Assembly (NCBI RefSeq): GCF_009659375.1 | Contig: NZ_WJQT01000011.1 | Location: 31,909-95,908, forward strand | Reading direction: 5' to 3' | Length of the DNA stretch: 64,000 nucleotides | Origin: Fundicoccus ignavus | GTDB lineage: Bacteria; Bacillota; Bacilli; Lactobacillales; Aerococcaceae | Shown: in pieces, positions 1 through 9,387 of the stretch | How the letters are laid out: every line of letters begins with the position of its first letter | Position numbering within the stretch: the stretch's first letter is position 1 | Program-made: the position numbers and the translations under genes | The notes under the pieces: model-generated | Told to the model about the DNA's origin: nothing | What the model saw: the letters and a program-made list of their open reading frames with translations, nothing else | Database searches by the model: none

Positions 1-174
1 ACGTCGTCCCAACTGCTTAATTGTCTGTCCTTCTAACTCATGCTGCCATTGGTCTAAGGACATATCTGTAGTAATAATTCGGGGCCATGTGACTAACACT
101 TTAGCAATCGTTTTGTTGATAACTAATTGTTCAAGGCCTTTACGAACCGTTTCAACTTCTGGTAATTCTGGCAA
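1..174 (-). CDS. mutM: Formamidopyrimidine-DNA glycosylase, N-terminal part (cut by window edge)
   Basis: The minus strand reads PELPEVETVRKGLEQLV directly after a TTG codon at 172-174, which is the invariant N-terminus of Fpg/MutM. The mature protein uses Pro2 as nucleophile to excise oxidised purines such as 8-oxoguanine. A G-rich Shine-Dalgarno (GGGGGG) lies six bases before the TTG, so I take TTG as the start; no in-frame ATG is available. Only about 58 codons are inside the window. It follows polA by about 35 bases, the usual polA-mutM order in Firmicutes, and is probably co-transcribed with it. Confidence 0.9.
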   Translation of the reverse strand, partial: MPELPEVETVRKGLEQLVINKTIAKVLVTWPRIITTDMSLDQWQHELEGQTIKQLGRR

Positions 175-208
175 ATCATGCCCCCCTATCTTCTTAATCG
201 CAATATAA

Positions 209-2875
209 CTACTTCAATTCATACCAATCGTTACCACTATTATAATCTACTTTCAGAGGAATCGACAATTCCACTGCGTTTTCCATAATTTGTGGTACCA
301 AAATTTCTAAACGTTCAATCTCTTCGGCAGGTGCTTCCAAGATCAACTCATCATGTACTTGTAAAAGAATACGCGCTTCTAATCCTTCTTCTTTTAAAGC
401 GGCTTCTAATCGAACCATGGCGATTTTTAGTATATCTGCAGCTGTTCCTTGAATTGGTGAATTGATCGCTGTTCGCTCAGCAAATGAACGTATATTAAAG
501 TTACTTGAATGTATATCTGGTAAATAACGACGACGATTAAATAGCGTGCTCACATAACCATCTTGCTTAGCCTGTGTTACAACATCTTTCATAAATTGCT
601 CGATACCAGGATACTGTTCAAAGTAACGATCAATAAAGCTTTTGGCTTCTGGTCTTGAAATTCCTAAATTTTGAGATAAACCATAGTCACTTATTCCATA
701 AACAATTCCAAAGTTCACCGCCTTGGCTTGACGACGATGATTGCTGTCTACTGCTTCGTCGGCTGGTAAATTAAATACACGTCGTGCAGTAGCCGCATGA
801 ATATCCTCGCCATCTTTAAAAGCTTGCATCATGTGCTCATCTTGACTGATATGTGCTAAGACACGTAATTCTATTTGAGAATAATCCGCACCGAATAGTT
901 GCCAATTAGGTTTTGAAGGGACAAATGCTTGGCGTATTTTGCGACCTTCTTCAATTCTAATCGGAATGTTCTGAAGGTTTGGATCAGTACTACTTAGTCG
1001 ACCCGTTTGCGTTAAAGTTTGAACAAAACGCGTATGGATTTTGCCGTCCCCTTTAATATAAGGTGGTAACCCTGCTAAATAAGTTCCTTGTAACTTAGAT
1101 AAAGTTCGGTACTCAAGAATTTCATCAATAATTGGATGACTACCTTGCAATTTTTCTAAGACATCTGCTGCAGTACTATAGCCTGTTTTTGTCTTTTTAA
1201 TAACAGGAAGATTTAATTTTTCAAATAAGATAACACCTAATTGTTTAGGCGAATTTACATTGAACTCTTCTCCAGCATGTTCATGGATACTAGTTTCCAT
1301 TTGAGCTAAAAGCTTAATCATCTTCTCATTACGAACTTCAAGCACTTCACGGTTGACCGCAATTCCACGAATTTCCATATCCGCTAAAATAATTGCTAAT
1401 GGCATTTCGATTTCTTGGAATAACTCTAACATATGTAGCTCTGATAATTTTTCTTTTAATGGTTCCTCTAACGCTACCATAGTAATGATTTTATTTGCCA
1501 AGTGTTGGTTAAAGACTGCTTTATCTTCAGGAACAGCTTTCTTTGCACCTTTACCATAAACAGCCTCATCATATAAAACGATACTTGGTACATCGACTAT
1601 GCGCACAATATCTGTCAATTCTTGCGCATTATGAACATCAATTAAATAAGTCGCGATCAGAGTATCAAAGCTAATACCGTTGAATTCAGCTCCACGATTC
1701 GCAGCAATAACACGCTCTCGTTTACTATCAAGCGTTACTTTTTCATGATCCTTTGAAGATAGCCAATCCTTAAACAGCTCACTATTATACGCGACTTCTT
1801 CGCTGGTAATATAAACTTTTTGTTCTTTTATATCTGCCCAAGCAATTCCAACTACCTCACCAAAATGGTAGTTATCTTCTAACATTTCAGTATATAATAC
1901 CGCTCTAGTAGGCAAATGTTCTGCTACAATTGCTTCTAAACATTCAATTTCGTATTGCGGTAATTGAGCAGCGGCTTCTTCATGACTACTCGTATCCGTC
2001 ATTTCAGCCTGTAGAGCTTTTAAAGCTACGTTAAATTCCATTTGACGGTAAAATTCCATTAATTCATCGACGTTTCGTCCTTGGTAGACAGTGTCTTCTA
2101 ATGTGATTTCTAACGGTGCATCATGCAGAATACGTGCTAAGTCTTTACTCATAAAAGCTTGTTCTCGGTCGTTAATAATGTTTTCTTTCATTTTTGATGC
2201 TTTTAATTCATCTAAGTTTTCATACATATTCTCGACAGAACCGAATTGATGTAATAACTTCAGCGCTGTTTTCTCACCAATACGCGTGATACCTGGATAA
2301 TTATCCGAGCTATCGCCCATTAGGCCTTTCATGTCAATAATTTGCTCAGGAGTTAAGTCATATTTCTCACGAATAACTTCAGGTGTATAGCTTTCTAATT
2401 CACTAACTCCTTTGCGAGTGATATAAACAGTTACATGCTCAGCAGCCAATTGAGTTAAGTCCTTATCACCTGAAATGATAATAACTTCATCTTCTGGCTC
2501 AGATTGATAAGCCAATGTACCAATCACATCATCTGCTTCATAATTTAAAATATCATAATGAGTGATTCCATAAGCATCTAATAACACCCTGAAATATGGC
2601 ATTTGTTCTTTAAATTCACTAGGTGTTTTTTGACGTCCACCTTTATATTCCTGATATTTAGCTGTTCTAAATGTTACTTCACTCTTATCAAATGCCACTA
2701 AAACGTGTGTAGGTTCAAACTGTTTTAAGACATCATCTAACATACGATTAAAGCTAAACAATGCATTCGTATGTAGACCTGCTTTATTTTTAAAGTTTTC
2801 AATATTAAGAATCGAATAGAAAGCTCTAAAAGCTAAACTACTACCGTCAATTAACATTATTTTACGTTTCGCCAT
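209..2875 (-). CDS. polA: DNA polymerase I
   Basis: This 888-residue protein has the full PolI layout. The N-terminal 5'-nuclease domain carries YEADDVIGTLA, ISGDKDLTQL and GDSSDNYPGI. A middle exonuclease-like domain spans roughly residues 300-480. The C-terminal polymerase domain has motif A DYSQIELR at 664, motif B RRQAKAVNFGIVYG at 714 and motif C VHDE at 840. It fills gaps in excision repair and removes RNA primers. The middle domain lacks a recognisable DxE motif, so proofreading is probably lost, as in Bacillus PolI. It is followed by mutM, and murC lies upstream behind a terminator. Confidence 0.97.
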   Translation of the reverse strand: MAKRKIMLIDGSSLAFRAFYSILNIENFKNKAGLHTNALFSFNRMLDDVLKQFEPTHVLVAFDKSEVTFRTAKYQEYKGGRQKTPSEFKEQMPYFRVLLDAYGITHYDILNYEADDVIGTLAYQSEPEDEVIIISGDKDLTQLAAEHVTVYITRKGVSELESYTPEVIREKYDLTPEQIIDMKGLMGDSSDNYPGITRIGEKTALKLLHQFGSVENMYENLDELKASKMKENIINDREQAFMSKDLARILHDAPLEITLEDTVYQGRNVDELMEFYRQMEFNVALKALQAEMTDTSSHEEAAAQLPQYEIECLEAIVAEHLPTRAVLYTEMLEDNYHFGEVVGIAWADIKEQKVYITSEEVAYNSELFKDWLSSKDHEKVTLDSKRERVIAANRGAEFNGISFDTLIATYLIDVHNAQELTDIVRIVDVPSIVLYDEAVYGKGAKKAVPEDKAVFNQHLANKIITMVALEEPLKEKLSELHMLELFQEIEMPLAIILADMEIRGIAVNREVLEVRNEKMIKLLAQMETSIHEHAGEEFNVNSPKQLGVILFEKLNLPVIKKTKTGYSTAADVLEKLQGSHPIIDEILEYRTLSKLQGTYLAGLPPYIKGDGKIHTRFVQTLTQTGRLSSTDPNLQNIPIRIEEGRKIRQAFVPSKPNWQLFGADYSQIELRVLAHISQDEHMMQAFKDGEDIHAATARRVFNLPADEAVDSNHRRQAKAVNFGIVYGISDYGLSQNLGISRPEAKSFIDRYFEQYPGIEQFMKDVVTQAKQDGYVSTLFNRRRYLPDIHSSNFNIRSFAERTAINSPIQGTAADILKIAMVRLEAALKEEGLEARILLQVHDELILEAPAEEIERLEILVPQIMENAVELSIPLKVDYNSGNDWYELK

Positions 2876-2919
2876 AAACTCTCTCCTGTTCTTCTTGCCT
2901 GTTCTTCTTTAATGATACG

Positions 2920-2958
2920 AAAAGGCCAACGAGATATTAATTCTATCCTTCGTTGACC
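2920..2958 (-). terminator. Rho-independent terminator after murC
   Basis: On the minus strand GGTCAACGA pairs with TCGTTGGCC and is followed by TTTTC. It sits 10 bases past the murC stop and just before polA, so it separates the two units. Confidence 0.7.
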
Positions 2959-2967
2959 TGTAGACTT

Positions 2968-4302
2968 TTATAATTTGTTAGGTGTCAGTTGAGCATAAGA
3001 TGCTTCAAATTGACGAGCAATTTGATCAATGTCTCCTGCTCCCATAAATAAGATAACTGCGTCTTGATATTTCATTAAAGGTGATAAGTGTTCACTTGAA
3101 ATGATTTCAACATCATCTTTAATTAAATTAGCTAAATCTTGAATTGTAACCTCACCCTTAGCTTCACGAGCTGAATTAAAAATATCGACTAAATAGACTT
3201 CATCAGCTAAGTTTAATGATTCTGCAAATTCATTCAGTAACGCTACCGTACGACTAAACGTATGCGGTTGGAAAATTGCGATTACATCGCGATTTGGATA
3301 TTTTTGTTTAGCTGCATCAATTGTAGCGCGAATTTCTGATGGGTGGTGCGCATAATCATCAATTAAAGTTAAATCATGTACTTGTTTAACGGAAAAACGA
3401 CGTTTTACACCACCAAAAGTTGCTAGATGCTCTGCAATATCTTCAGCTTTAAAGCCCTCTAAGTACAATACCATAATAATCGATAAAGCATTTAGAATAT
3501 TATGTTCTCCATAAGCTGGTAAATGGAAGCGTCCGAATAACTCACCTTTAATGATCACATCAAAATCAGACCCGTCAATTGTACGTTCAATCGCTTTAGC
3601 ATAAGCGTCAAATTTTGGATTGAATCCATAATAGTAAACCGGAACATCGGCTTCTAGAGTTGGTAAATATTCATCCTCACCACAAGCAACAATTGCTTTC
3701 TTAGCTTGAAGTGCAAATGTTTGAAATGCATGAAAAACATCTTCAATCGAACGATAGTAATCCGGATGATCAAAATCGATATTGGTAATAATCGCATAGT
3801 CTGGTTTATAAGCTAGAAAATGACGACGATACTCACAAGCTTCTAATGCGAAGTAACTTGAAGATTCATCACCAAAACCAGTACCATCGCCAATTAAATA
3901 ACTTAACGGCGCAAGGTTTTTCAATGTATGTGAAAGTAATCCAGTTGTTGATGTTTTCCCATGCGATCCTGTTACGGCAATACTTGTATATTGAGTAATT
4001 AAGTCGCCAATAAAATCATGGTAACGATGAATCGGTAAGCCTAATTCTTGTGCGCGGACAAGTTCTACGTGATCGTCTCCGAAAGCATTCCCTGCTATAA
4101 TTGTTTGACCCGCCTTAATATTATCCGCATCAAACTCCAACATTGTAATGTTTTGGTTTTCTAATTCTTGTTGTGTAAAGAAATATTTGCCAATATCACT
4201 ACCTTGCACTTGGTAACCTTCACCATGAAGAATCAAGGCCAAGGCACTCATCCCAGATCCTTTAATTCCGACAAAATGATAGGTCGTGTCTTTGTTTATC
4301 AT
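2968..4302 (-). CDS. murC: UDP-N-acetylmuramate--L-alanine ligase
   Basis: The protein (444 residues) is a Mur ligase that adds L-alanine to UDP-MurNAc using ATP in the cytoplasm. The N-terminal Rossmann-like part has GIKGSGMSALA at about residue 12. The ATP loop TGSHGKTSTTG is at 111. Typical later motifs are NIDFDHPDYY, YGEHNILNA and DDYAHHPSEI. Length is normal for the family. The order ytpR, (SftA-like gene), murC matches the Bacillus arrangement. The start ATG at 4302 has the minus-strand sequence AGGAGGAAC upstream. Confidence 0.96.
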   Translation of the reverse strand: MINKDTTYHFVGIKGSGMSALALILHGEGYQVQGSDIGKYFFTQQELENQNITMLEFDADNIKAGQTIIAGNAFGDDHVELVRAQELGLPIHRYHDFIGDLITQYTSIAVTGSHGKTSTTGLLSHTLKNLAPLSYLIGDGTGFGDESSSYFALEACEYRRHFLAYKPDYAIITNIDFDHPDYYRSIEDVFHAFQTFALQAKKAIVACGEDEYLPTLEADVPVYYYGFNPKFDAYAKAIERTIDGSDFDVIIKGELFGRFHLPAYGEHNILNALSIIMVLYLEGFKAEDIAEHLATFGGVKRRFSVKQVHDLTLIDDYAHHPSEIRATIDAAKQKYPNRDVIAIFQPHTFSRTVALLNEFAESLNLADEVYLVDIFNSAREAKGEVTIQDLANLIKDDVEIISSEHLSPLMKYQDAVILFMGAGDIDQIARQFEASYAQLTPNKL

Positions 4303-4316
4303 TTAAATTGTTCCTC

Positions 4317-5066
4317 CTAATGTTCAAACAGTAAAAACGTATCTTTTGTTTTTACTAAACGTTTCGCAAGTTCCCTTATTTCTTCCACATCTTCATTGCG
4401 TCGCTCATTACCTTTATAAGGTTTAGGAAGTTCTGTCGGTTGAAAGACTGGCTGTGGCTTTTTATCCATGATTGTTTCGTGCTCATAGTTCGTCTTCTTA
4501 GATGTTTCATTAGTTTCTTGCTTATCTTCTTCTAAAATGGCTTCATTTTCAAATGCTGGTGACGTTTCAACTCTAATAGGTCGATTCGGTTTACTCGGTT
4601 GGTTCATCGGTTGTAATTGATGTTCTTGCATCGCATTTGCTAAAGAAGCTCGGTCAAGTTGTTTTCTTTGCTTATCCTGTCTTTTTAGAAAGGGTATTTG
4701 ATAGTCATCCTGCGGTGTTGCACTTAAAGCTCGTTGATTACTAACTTGTGTTTGTTTCTGAGTTACCTGTTGAATTTGTTCAAGCACTTGTTCCTCAAAA
4801 TTGCGTTGTTGACTGCCATCCTCTTCCATTTCCCCTTGATTAGCTCGTTGGTGTTTGCGAGGAGGAAATAACGTCTTTTCTTTTCCTTCTGAAAAACCAA
4901 CAGTCTCATTACGTTCAGGATATAATTTTTTTCTTTCTTTTAGAGCAGGCTCAAAGCGAGTTTTATCAACTTCTCTTTGAGACATTTGATTAAAGCGACG
5001 TTTCTTTGTCGCATGAGATTGACTTGTTTTATTTTGATTAAAAACTGGTCCATCATATTCACTCAT
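4317..5066 (-). CDS. Low-complexity protein, probable remnant of an SftA/FtsK N-terminal region
   Basis: This 249-residue protein is strongly hydrophilic, rich in Gln, Glu, Lys and Asn, with no membrane segment and no ATPase motif. It sits between ytpR and murC, where Bacillus-type genomes carry the SftA (YtpT) DNA translocase. The stretch VFQPTELPKPYKGNE near residue 205 resembles the linker motif that precedes the motor domain in that family. I infer that it is the N-terminal region of an SftA-like protein without the motor. A Shine-Dalgarno (GGAGG) precedes the ATG and the reading frame is intact, so it may still be made. It could also be an unrelated disordered protein. Confidence 0.5.
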   Translation of the reverse strand: MSEYDGPVFNQNKTSQSHATKKRRFNQMSQREVDKTRFEPALKERKKLYPERNETVGFSEGKEKTLFPPRKHQRANQGEMEEDGSQQRNFEEQVLEQIQQVTQKQTQVSNQRALSATPQDDYQIPFLKRQDKQRKQLDRASLANAMQEHQLQPMNQPSKPNRPIRVETSPAFENEAILEEDKQETNETSKKTNYEHETIMDKKPQPVFQPTELPKPYKGNERRNEDVEEIRELAKRLVKTKDTFLLFEH

Positions 5067-5109
5067 CTTTGAACCTCCTTCATTGATTAGATTGTTCAGT
5101 TACAAAGGT

Positions 5110-5736
5110 TTAGTAAGCAGCCACTACATCAGCTAAAGCTGTGCCCACTGAAAATTGTGGTCTTAATTCCCAAATTCCTGGTAAATCTTCCAGGTGAGCT
5201 AAACCCAATTCACGTGTTGAACAAATCATACCGAAACTTTCAACGCCACGTAACTCACCTGGCCAAATAATGGCTCCAGAAGGCATTACTGCGCCTGGTT
5301 TTGCAACTAGAACATGTTGTCCTTTTGCAATATTACGCGCACCACATACAATTTGTAACACTTCATCTTCACTTACGCGAGTTTGAGTAATGCTTAAGTG
5401 ATCGCTGTCTTCATGTGCTTTACATTCTTCAACATAACCTACAACTAATTTAGGTGTGTTATCTACTTCAATTGCTAGATTGAAACCAGCAGCTTTAATT
5501 AATTCATTAACTTTAGTCACTTGCTCTTCTGTTAATAAAACCGGACCATTGTCACTAATTTCAAAAGATTCAGAGATATTAAAGATATTTACTGCTACCG
5601 TTTGATCATTTGTACGGTCATTAATTAAAGTAATATTTTGTTTAGATTCTGTCACGACGTGATCGTCTGAAATCGTTCCACTTGTCAACATTAAGACATC
5701 GCCTACTGCTTGTTTGTTATAAAAAGCTAACCACAT
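5110..5736 (-). CDS. ytpR: YtpR family tRNA-binding domain protein
   Basis: The 208-residue protein has an N-terminal DUF4479-type region (MWLAFYNKQAVGDVLML) and a C-terminal OB-fold tRNA-binding domain like that of PheT and CsaA. The second domain shows VVGYVEECKAHEDSDHLS and QIVCGARNIAKGQHVLVAKPGAVMP. It probably binds tRNA or another structured RNA; the exact cellular role is not established for the family. Its position upstream of the SftA-like gene and murC is conserved synteny. Confidence 0.9.
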   Translation of the reverse strand: MWLAFYNKQAVGDVLMLTSGTISDDHVVTESKQNITLINDRTNDQTVAVNIFNISESFEISDNGPVLLTEEQVTKVNELIKAAGFNLAIEVDNTPKLVVGYVEECKAHEDSDHLSITQTRVSEDEVLQIVCGARNIAKGQHVLVAKPGAVMPSGAIIWPGELRGVESFGMICSTRELGLAHLEDLPGIWELRPQFSVGTALADVVAAY

Positions 5737-5800
5737 TTGTTATATAGTCCTTCCTTGTGTTAAATAATTTATCTATAGCCTTACTATTCTACTACATTTA

Positions 5801-6877
5801 TTAGCTATTTTGAAGAATAGTTTCTAAAGTTGTACGATCAAATGTCGTAACAATTTGTTTCACCATTTCGCGTGCTGCTTCATAATCCGAGATTCTGAAT
5901 AATGTTTGGTGACCATGAATATAGCGACCCGCTACTCCTATGACAGCACTTGGGACTCCAGCATTCATGACATGAGCTGCACCAGCGTCAGTTCCACCCT
6001 TAGAAAAGAAGAATTGATATGGGATATCATTTGTTTCCGCAGTATCCAATAGATATTCGCGCATGCCTTTATGTGTAATGTGTCCAGGATCTTGAACTCT
6101 TAATAGGAAACCTTCTCCTAATTGACCAAATTCATCTTTCTTCCCTTCCGAATCATTAGCTGGCGAACAATCGACTGCTAAGAATACATCGGGTTGGAAT
6201 TCATGAACAGCACCTTTAACGCCGCGTAAACCTACTTCTTCTTGGACAGTTGCGCCCGCAATTAAAGTAGATGCTAATCCTAAATCTTTAACCGCTTCAA
6301 GCGTTTCTAACATAACAGCACAACCATAACGGTTATCCCATGCCTTCGCAATGATATTCTTTTTATTCGCTGAATATACTGTTTCCGTTGCTGGTACGAT
6401 TGAATCACCTGGTCTAACTCCATATTCTAATGCTTCTTCTTTAGATTCGAAACCTGCATCAAATAGGATATCTTCCACTTTTAAGCTTTTAGCACCATCT
6501 TGTCCTCTTAGTAAATGAGGGGCAACGGAACTAGAAATACATACATAGTCTCCTTTGCGTGTTTGAAGTGTATAACGTTGCGCTGATACGCTATAAGGAT
6601 TCCAGCCTCCAATTGGCACGACACTTAACAGCCCATTCGCTGTAATTCGACTCACCATAAAACCAACTTCATCCATGTGAGCAGCTAACATAAGTTTAGG
6701 AGCCGAAGTGTCTTGGCTACGTTTAATCCCAAAAACATTACCTAATCCACTAATGTTGACTTCATCTACTAGCGGTGTCATTTGTTCTTTTAAATACTGG
6801 CGAACGCGCCCTTCATTACCAGAAATCCCTTGTAATTCCGTTAAGTCTTTAATTAATTTAAATGTTTTTTCTTCCAT
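5801..6877 (-). CDS. pepA: M42 family glutamyl aminopeptidase
   Basis: This is a metallo-aminopeptidase of the M42 family, a cytoplasmic dodecamer that removes N-terminal residues (Glu/Asp in lactic acid bacteria). Visible metal ligands and catalytic residues are AAHMDEVGFM, AWDNRYG, TVQEEVGLRG, AVDCSPAND and IHGHQTL. I begin it at the ATG at 6877 (MEEKTFKLIKDL) because M42 proteins normally start there. The open frame continues to 7000, and a strong AAGGAGG lies at about 6900-6906 on the minus strand, too far for this ATG, so an upstream start such as MNIVVEKE near 6925 cannot be excluded. The order M42 peptidase then YtzB-like protein resembles Bacillus ytoP-ytzB. Confidence 0.88.
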   Translation of the reverse strand: MEEKTFKLIKDLTELQGISGNEGRVRQYLKEQMTPLVDEVNISGLGNVFGIKRSQDTSAPKLMLAAHMDEVGFMVSRITANGLLSVVPIGGWNPYSVSAQRYTLQTRKGDYVCISSSVAPHLLRGQDGAKSLKVEDILFDAGFESKEEALEYGVRPGDSIVPATETVYSANKKNIIAKAWDNRYGCAVMLETLEAVKDLGLASTLIAGATVQEEVGLRGVKGAVHEFQPDVFLAVDCSPANDSEGKKDEFGQLGEGFLLRVQDPGHITHKGMREYLLDTAETNDIPYQFFFSKGGTDAGAAHVMNAGVPSAVIGVAGRYIHGHQTLFRISDYEAAREMVKQIVTTFDRTTLETILQNS

Positions 6878-7084
6878 ATACCTGTGACAGATTAAATCTG
6901 CCGCCTCCTTTTCAACAACAATATTCATCTGTATATCTACTCCATTTTTACACAAAGCCCTTGTAAAATCAATGTTTTGCTCTTTAAGATATCCTTCCAT
7001 TCCTTTAAGTTTTTTTAATAATTATTGCTAACAAAGCTTTTGTATTATTTCACAGAGTGCCACGAATAATGGTACAATGAGTCT

Positions 7085-7405
7085 TACAAACCTGAGGATT
7101 CCTCGAACAAATCTGAGGCCCTTAAATTAAATTTAGCCGTTTTAACTTAATAACACAGCCATACTTTACGTAGATCAGCGACTTTTTTTCCAAAGCGGTA
7201 TGAGGGGCAATCCATCGCTACTAATAGAATCGCTTGCGCTGATCTTGAGCGTAGCGAAGCAATCTGAGCCTAGCCGATTAATCTGGAAAAGCACAAACGT
7301 CACAATCATCAATAGAGCTTTAAAAGCGACCACCACCCTGGAAAACAATAAGCTGAGCGAAGTACAAAGCTTATTAAAAAAACATAAATTTTATAATTAT
7401 AACAA
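7085..7405 (+). repeat. R1 dispersed structured repeat, copy 1
   Basis: The 420-base gap between the M42 peptidase and the next plus-strand gene is mostly an R1 copy. The left arm GATCAGCGACTTTTTTTCC is at about 7173-7191 and the right arm GGAAAACAATAAGCTGAGC at 7340-7358; these pair. A degenerate 5' hairpin CCTGAGG...CTGAGG precedes it at about 7092. The marker GCTTTAAAAGCGACC is on plus. Confidence 0.85.
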
Positions 7406-7420
7406 AAAAGGAGTGTCGAG

Positions 7421-7777
7421 ATGTTAAACAAACGACAAAACAACATAACAGGAGCATTACTTCTTACAACTGGTATTATATTAGGTGCTGCTGCCGTCAT
7501 TTTTTATAAAGAAAACAAAACAGTTAATGCTGGTAAAACCTTAAATCAAGTACGTCAAATCTTTAAGGCACAAGGACCGATTGAAGGCTCATGGATTGAT
7601 TATGAACCTGTTGCATACGAAGCTTATGATAGTAAGCCTCTAGTCTACATTGGTGGTATTAGCCGCATTGAACATAATAAAGTTGTAAACTATCAATTCG
7701 CATGTGATATTTACACTGGAGACATTCTAGACACATTTATTGCCTCAACCGATGACATAAAGTCACAATTATATTAA
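7421..7777 (+). CDS. Single-pass membrane-anchored small protein, YtzB/PepSY-like
   Basis: The protein (118 residues) has one hydrophobic segment at about residues 10-27 (ITGALLLTTGIILGAAAVIFY) and an outside domain with GPIEGSWIDYEPVAYEAYDSKPLVYIGGISR, followed by alternating beta-like stretches. A clear AAAGGAG lies seven bases before the ATG. The position next to an M42 peptidase matches Bacillus ytzB, a PepSY-like protein, and I assign it on that basis only. It precedes the ytmP-like gene and trmB on the same strand. Confidence 0.65.
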   Translation: MLNKRQNNITGALLLTTGIILGAAAVIFYKENKTVNAGKTLNQVRQIFKAQGPIEGSWIDYEPVAYEAYDSKPLVYIGGISRIEHNKVVNYQFACDIYTGDILDTFIASTDDIKSQLY

Positions 7778-7882
7778 TTTTTCTTTACAAAAAGGCTTGA
7801 CCATAGCTTTTGACGTGATACAATATAGTTTCGTGAATAAATACGCTTAACTGTATTAAGATATGATGAAAGGAGCTCTATT

Positions 7883-8665
7883 ATGGCTTTTAAGGAGAAA
7901 GAAGATTGGCAATTGCATCCGATTGGTGGAAACACCGGGCAAGCCTACATGGGTGTAAAAAGTAATGAGAAAGTCTTTCTCAAACGTAATACTTCTCCCT
8001 TTATCGCTGCTTTATCTGCTTCAGGTATCACTCCAAAGCTAAGATGGACACAGAGAACTTACTCTGGAGATATTTTAACTGCCCAAGATTGGACTGAAGG
8101 TGATCTGCTGACTAAAGAAAATATGGCAGATACAGAAGTTATCAAATTAATCAAAGATATCCATGATTCAACTTACTTATTGAACATGTTGAGATTCGTT
8201 GAAGGCAACGTGTGCCGACCACTTGATCTCATTGATTTATACTTCAATGATTTAGCACCGTCACTACAAAACCACCAATTCTTCAATCAAGTCATTCATG
8301 ACTTAGAAGATTCAATCGATGATGACTTCTACTCAGTAGATTATGTTGTTTGTCATGGTGATTTAAACCACAACAACTTTTTAGTAGCAGCTGATGAACA
8401 ACTATACCTAGTGGATTGGGATAATGTCCGCGTCGCTGATCCATTAAGTGATATCACCTTATTGTTAGTTCAGTACTTCCAACCAAGTGAATGGATGGAT
8501 TGGTTTGAAGCTTATGATTTTACGGTAACTGACAGTTTTTATAAACGTGTTAGATGGTATAGCATCATCAACTGTTTATTCCTAATCAAACAATATTTCA
8601 ACGAAAATCGTCATCATAAATTAAATGAAATTGTGTTATTGCTAAAGAGTATTTACGAGCAATAA
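7883..8665 (+). CDS. ytmP: YtmP-like phosphotransferase (choline/aminoglycoside kinase fold)
   Basis: The 260-residue protein has the protein-kinase-like fold of the APH/choline kinase group. The Brenner motif is VVCHGDLNHNNFLV with catalytic Asp, followed by LYLVDWDNVRVADPLSDI, which holds the metal-binding Asp. The phosphate acceptor is unknown. It lies just upstream of trmB, the conserved ytmP-ytmQ(trmB) pair of Firmicutes. GAAAGGAG is 8 bases before the ATG. Confidence 0.87.
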   Translation: MAFKEKEDWQLHPIGGNTGQAYMGVKSNEKVFLKRNTSPFIAALSASGITPKLRWTQRTYSGDILTAQDWTEGDLLTKENMADTEVIKLIKDIHDSTYLLNMLRFVEGNVCRPLDLIDLYFNDLAPSLQNHQFFNQVIHDLEDSIDDDFYSVDYVVCHGDLNHNNFLVAADEQLYLVDWDNVRVADPLSDITLLLVQYFQPSEWMDWFEAYDFTVTDSFYKRVRWYSIINCLFLIKQYFNENRHHKLNEIVLLLKSIYEQ

Positions 8666-8702
8666 GCACTAGTCACAACACAGACAAGGAGATAGTCTAA
8701 CT

Positions 8703-9347
8703 ATGCGTTTAAGACACAAGCCATGGGCTCAAGATAAATTAAATGAGTATCCTCATTTTGTCCCTCAAAAACCAGAAGAACTAGTAGGCAAATGGCAAAC
8801 GCGTTTTGCAAAAGAACAGCCAATCCATCTAGAAGTTGGTTCTGGTAAAGGTCGTTTTATTGTAGAAATGGCCAAAGCTCACCCAAATATTAATTATATT
8901 AGTATGGAATTACAAACGAGTGTAGTTGTTTCAGTACTAGAATTACAAATCGAAGCTCAATTACCTAATTTACAAATCGTAAATGGTGATGGCCGTGATT
9001 TATCTCAATATTTCTCACCTGGTGAATTGGACCGTGTTTACTTAAACTTTAGTGACCCTTGGCCGAAAAAACGTCACGAGAAACGACGTCTAACTTCTCC
9101 AGACTTTCTACGTCAATACCAAGCAATCCTTAAACCTCAAGGAGAAATTCATTTTAAAACTGATAATCAAGGTTTGTTTGAATACTCACTTTCAAGCATG
9201 TCACAATATGGCATGTCATTTAAGCAAGTTTGGTTAGATTTACATACTTCTGATTATGAAGGTAACATTATGACAGAATACGAAGAAAAATTCTCTTCAA
9301 GAGGCTCTCGTATTTATCGTCTAGAAGCTAATTTTAAAACAGAATAA
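8703..9347 (+). CDS. trmB: tRNA (guanine-N7-)-methyltransferase
   Basis: The 214-residue SAM-dependent enzyme methylates N7 of G46 in the tRNA variable loop. The N-terminus MRLRHKPWA is a family signature. The SAM-binding loop is [14 protein letters not shown], and [18 protein letters not shown] and [12 protein letters not shown] are the catalytic/tRNA-contact motifs. It is the last gene of the plus-strand unit and is followed by a terminator. Confidence 0.96.
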   Translation: MRLRHKPWAQDKLNEYPHFVPQKPEELVGKWQTRFAKEQPIHLEVGSGKGRFIVEMAKAHPNINYISMELQTSVVVSVLELQIEAQLPNLQIVNGDGRDLSQYFSPGELDRVYLNFSDPWPKKRHEKRRLTSPDFLRQYQAILKPQGEIHFKTDNQGLFEYSLSSMSQYGMSFKQVWLDLHTSDYEGNIMTEYEEKFSSRGSRIYRLEANFKTE

Positions 9348-9350
9348 ACA

Positions 9351-9387
9351 AAAACTCGCCGCTACATAAGTAGTTGCGAGTTTTTTT
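9351..9387. terminator. Terminator shared by trmB and the convergent membrane gene
   Basis: AAACTCGC pairs with GCGAGTTT, with an inner CTAC/GTAG, followed by a run of seven T on plus and A-rich sequence on the other side, so it can work in both directions. Confidence 0.8.

Noticed and set aside
7200..7427. Open frame of 75 residues in the first R1 copy
   Set aside because: The frame is not kept in other R1 copies, which have stops in it; the sequence is conserved as structure and not as protein.
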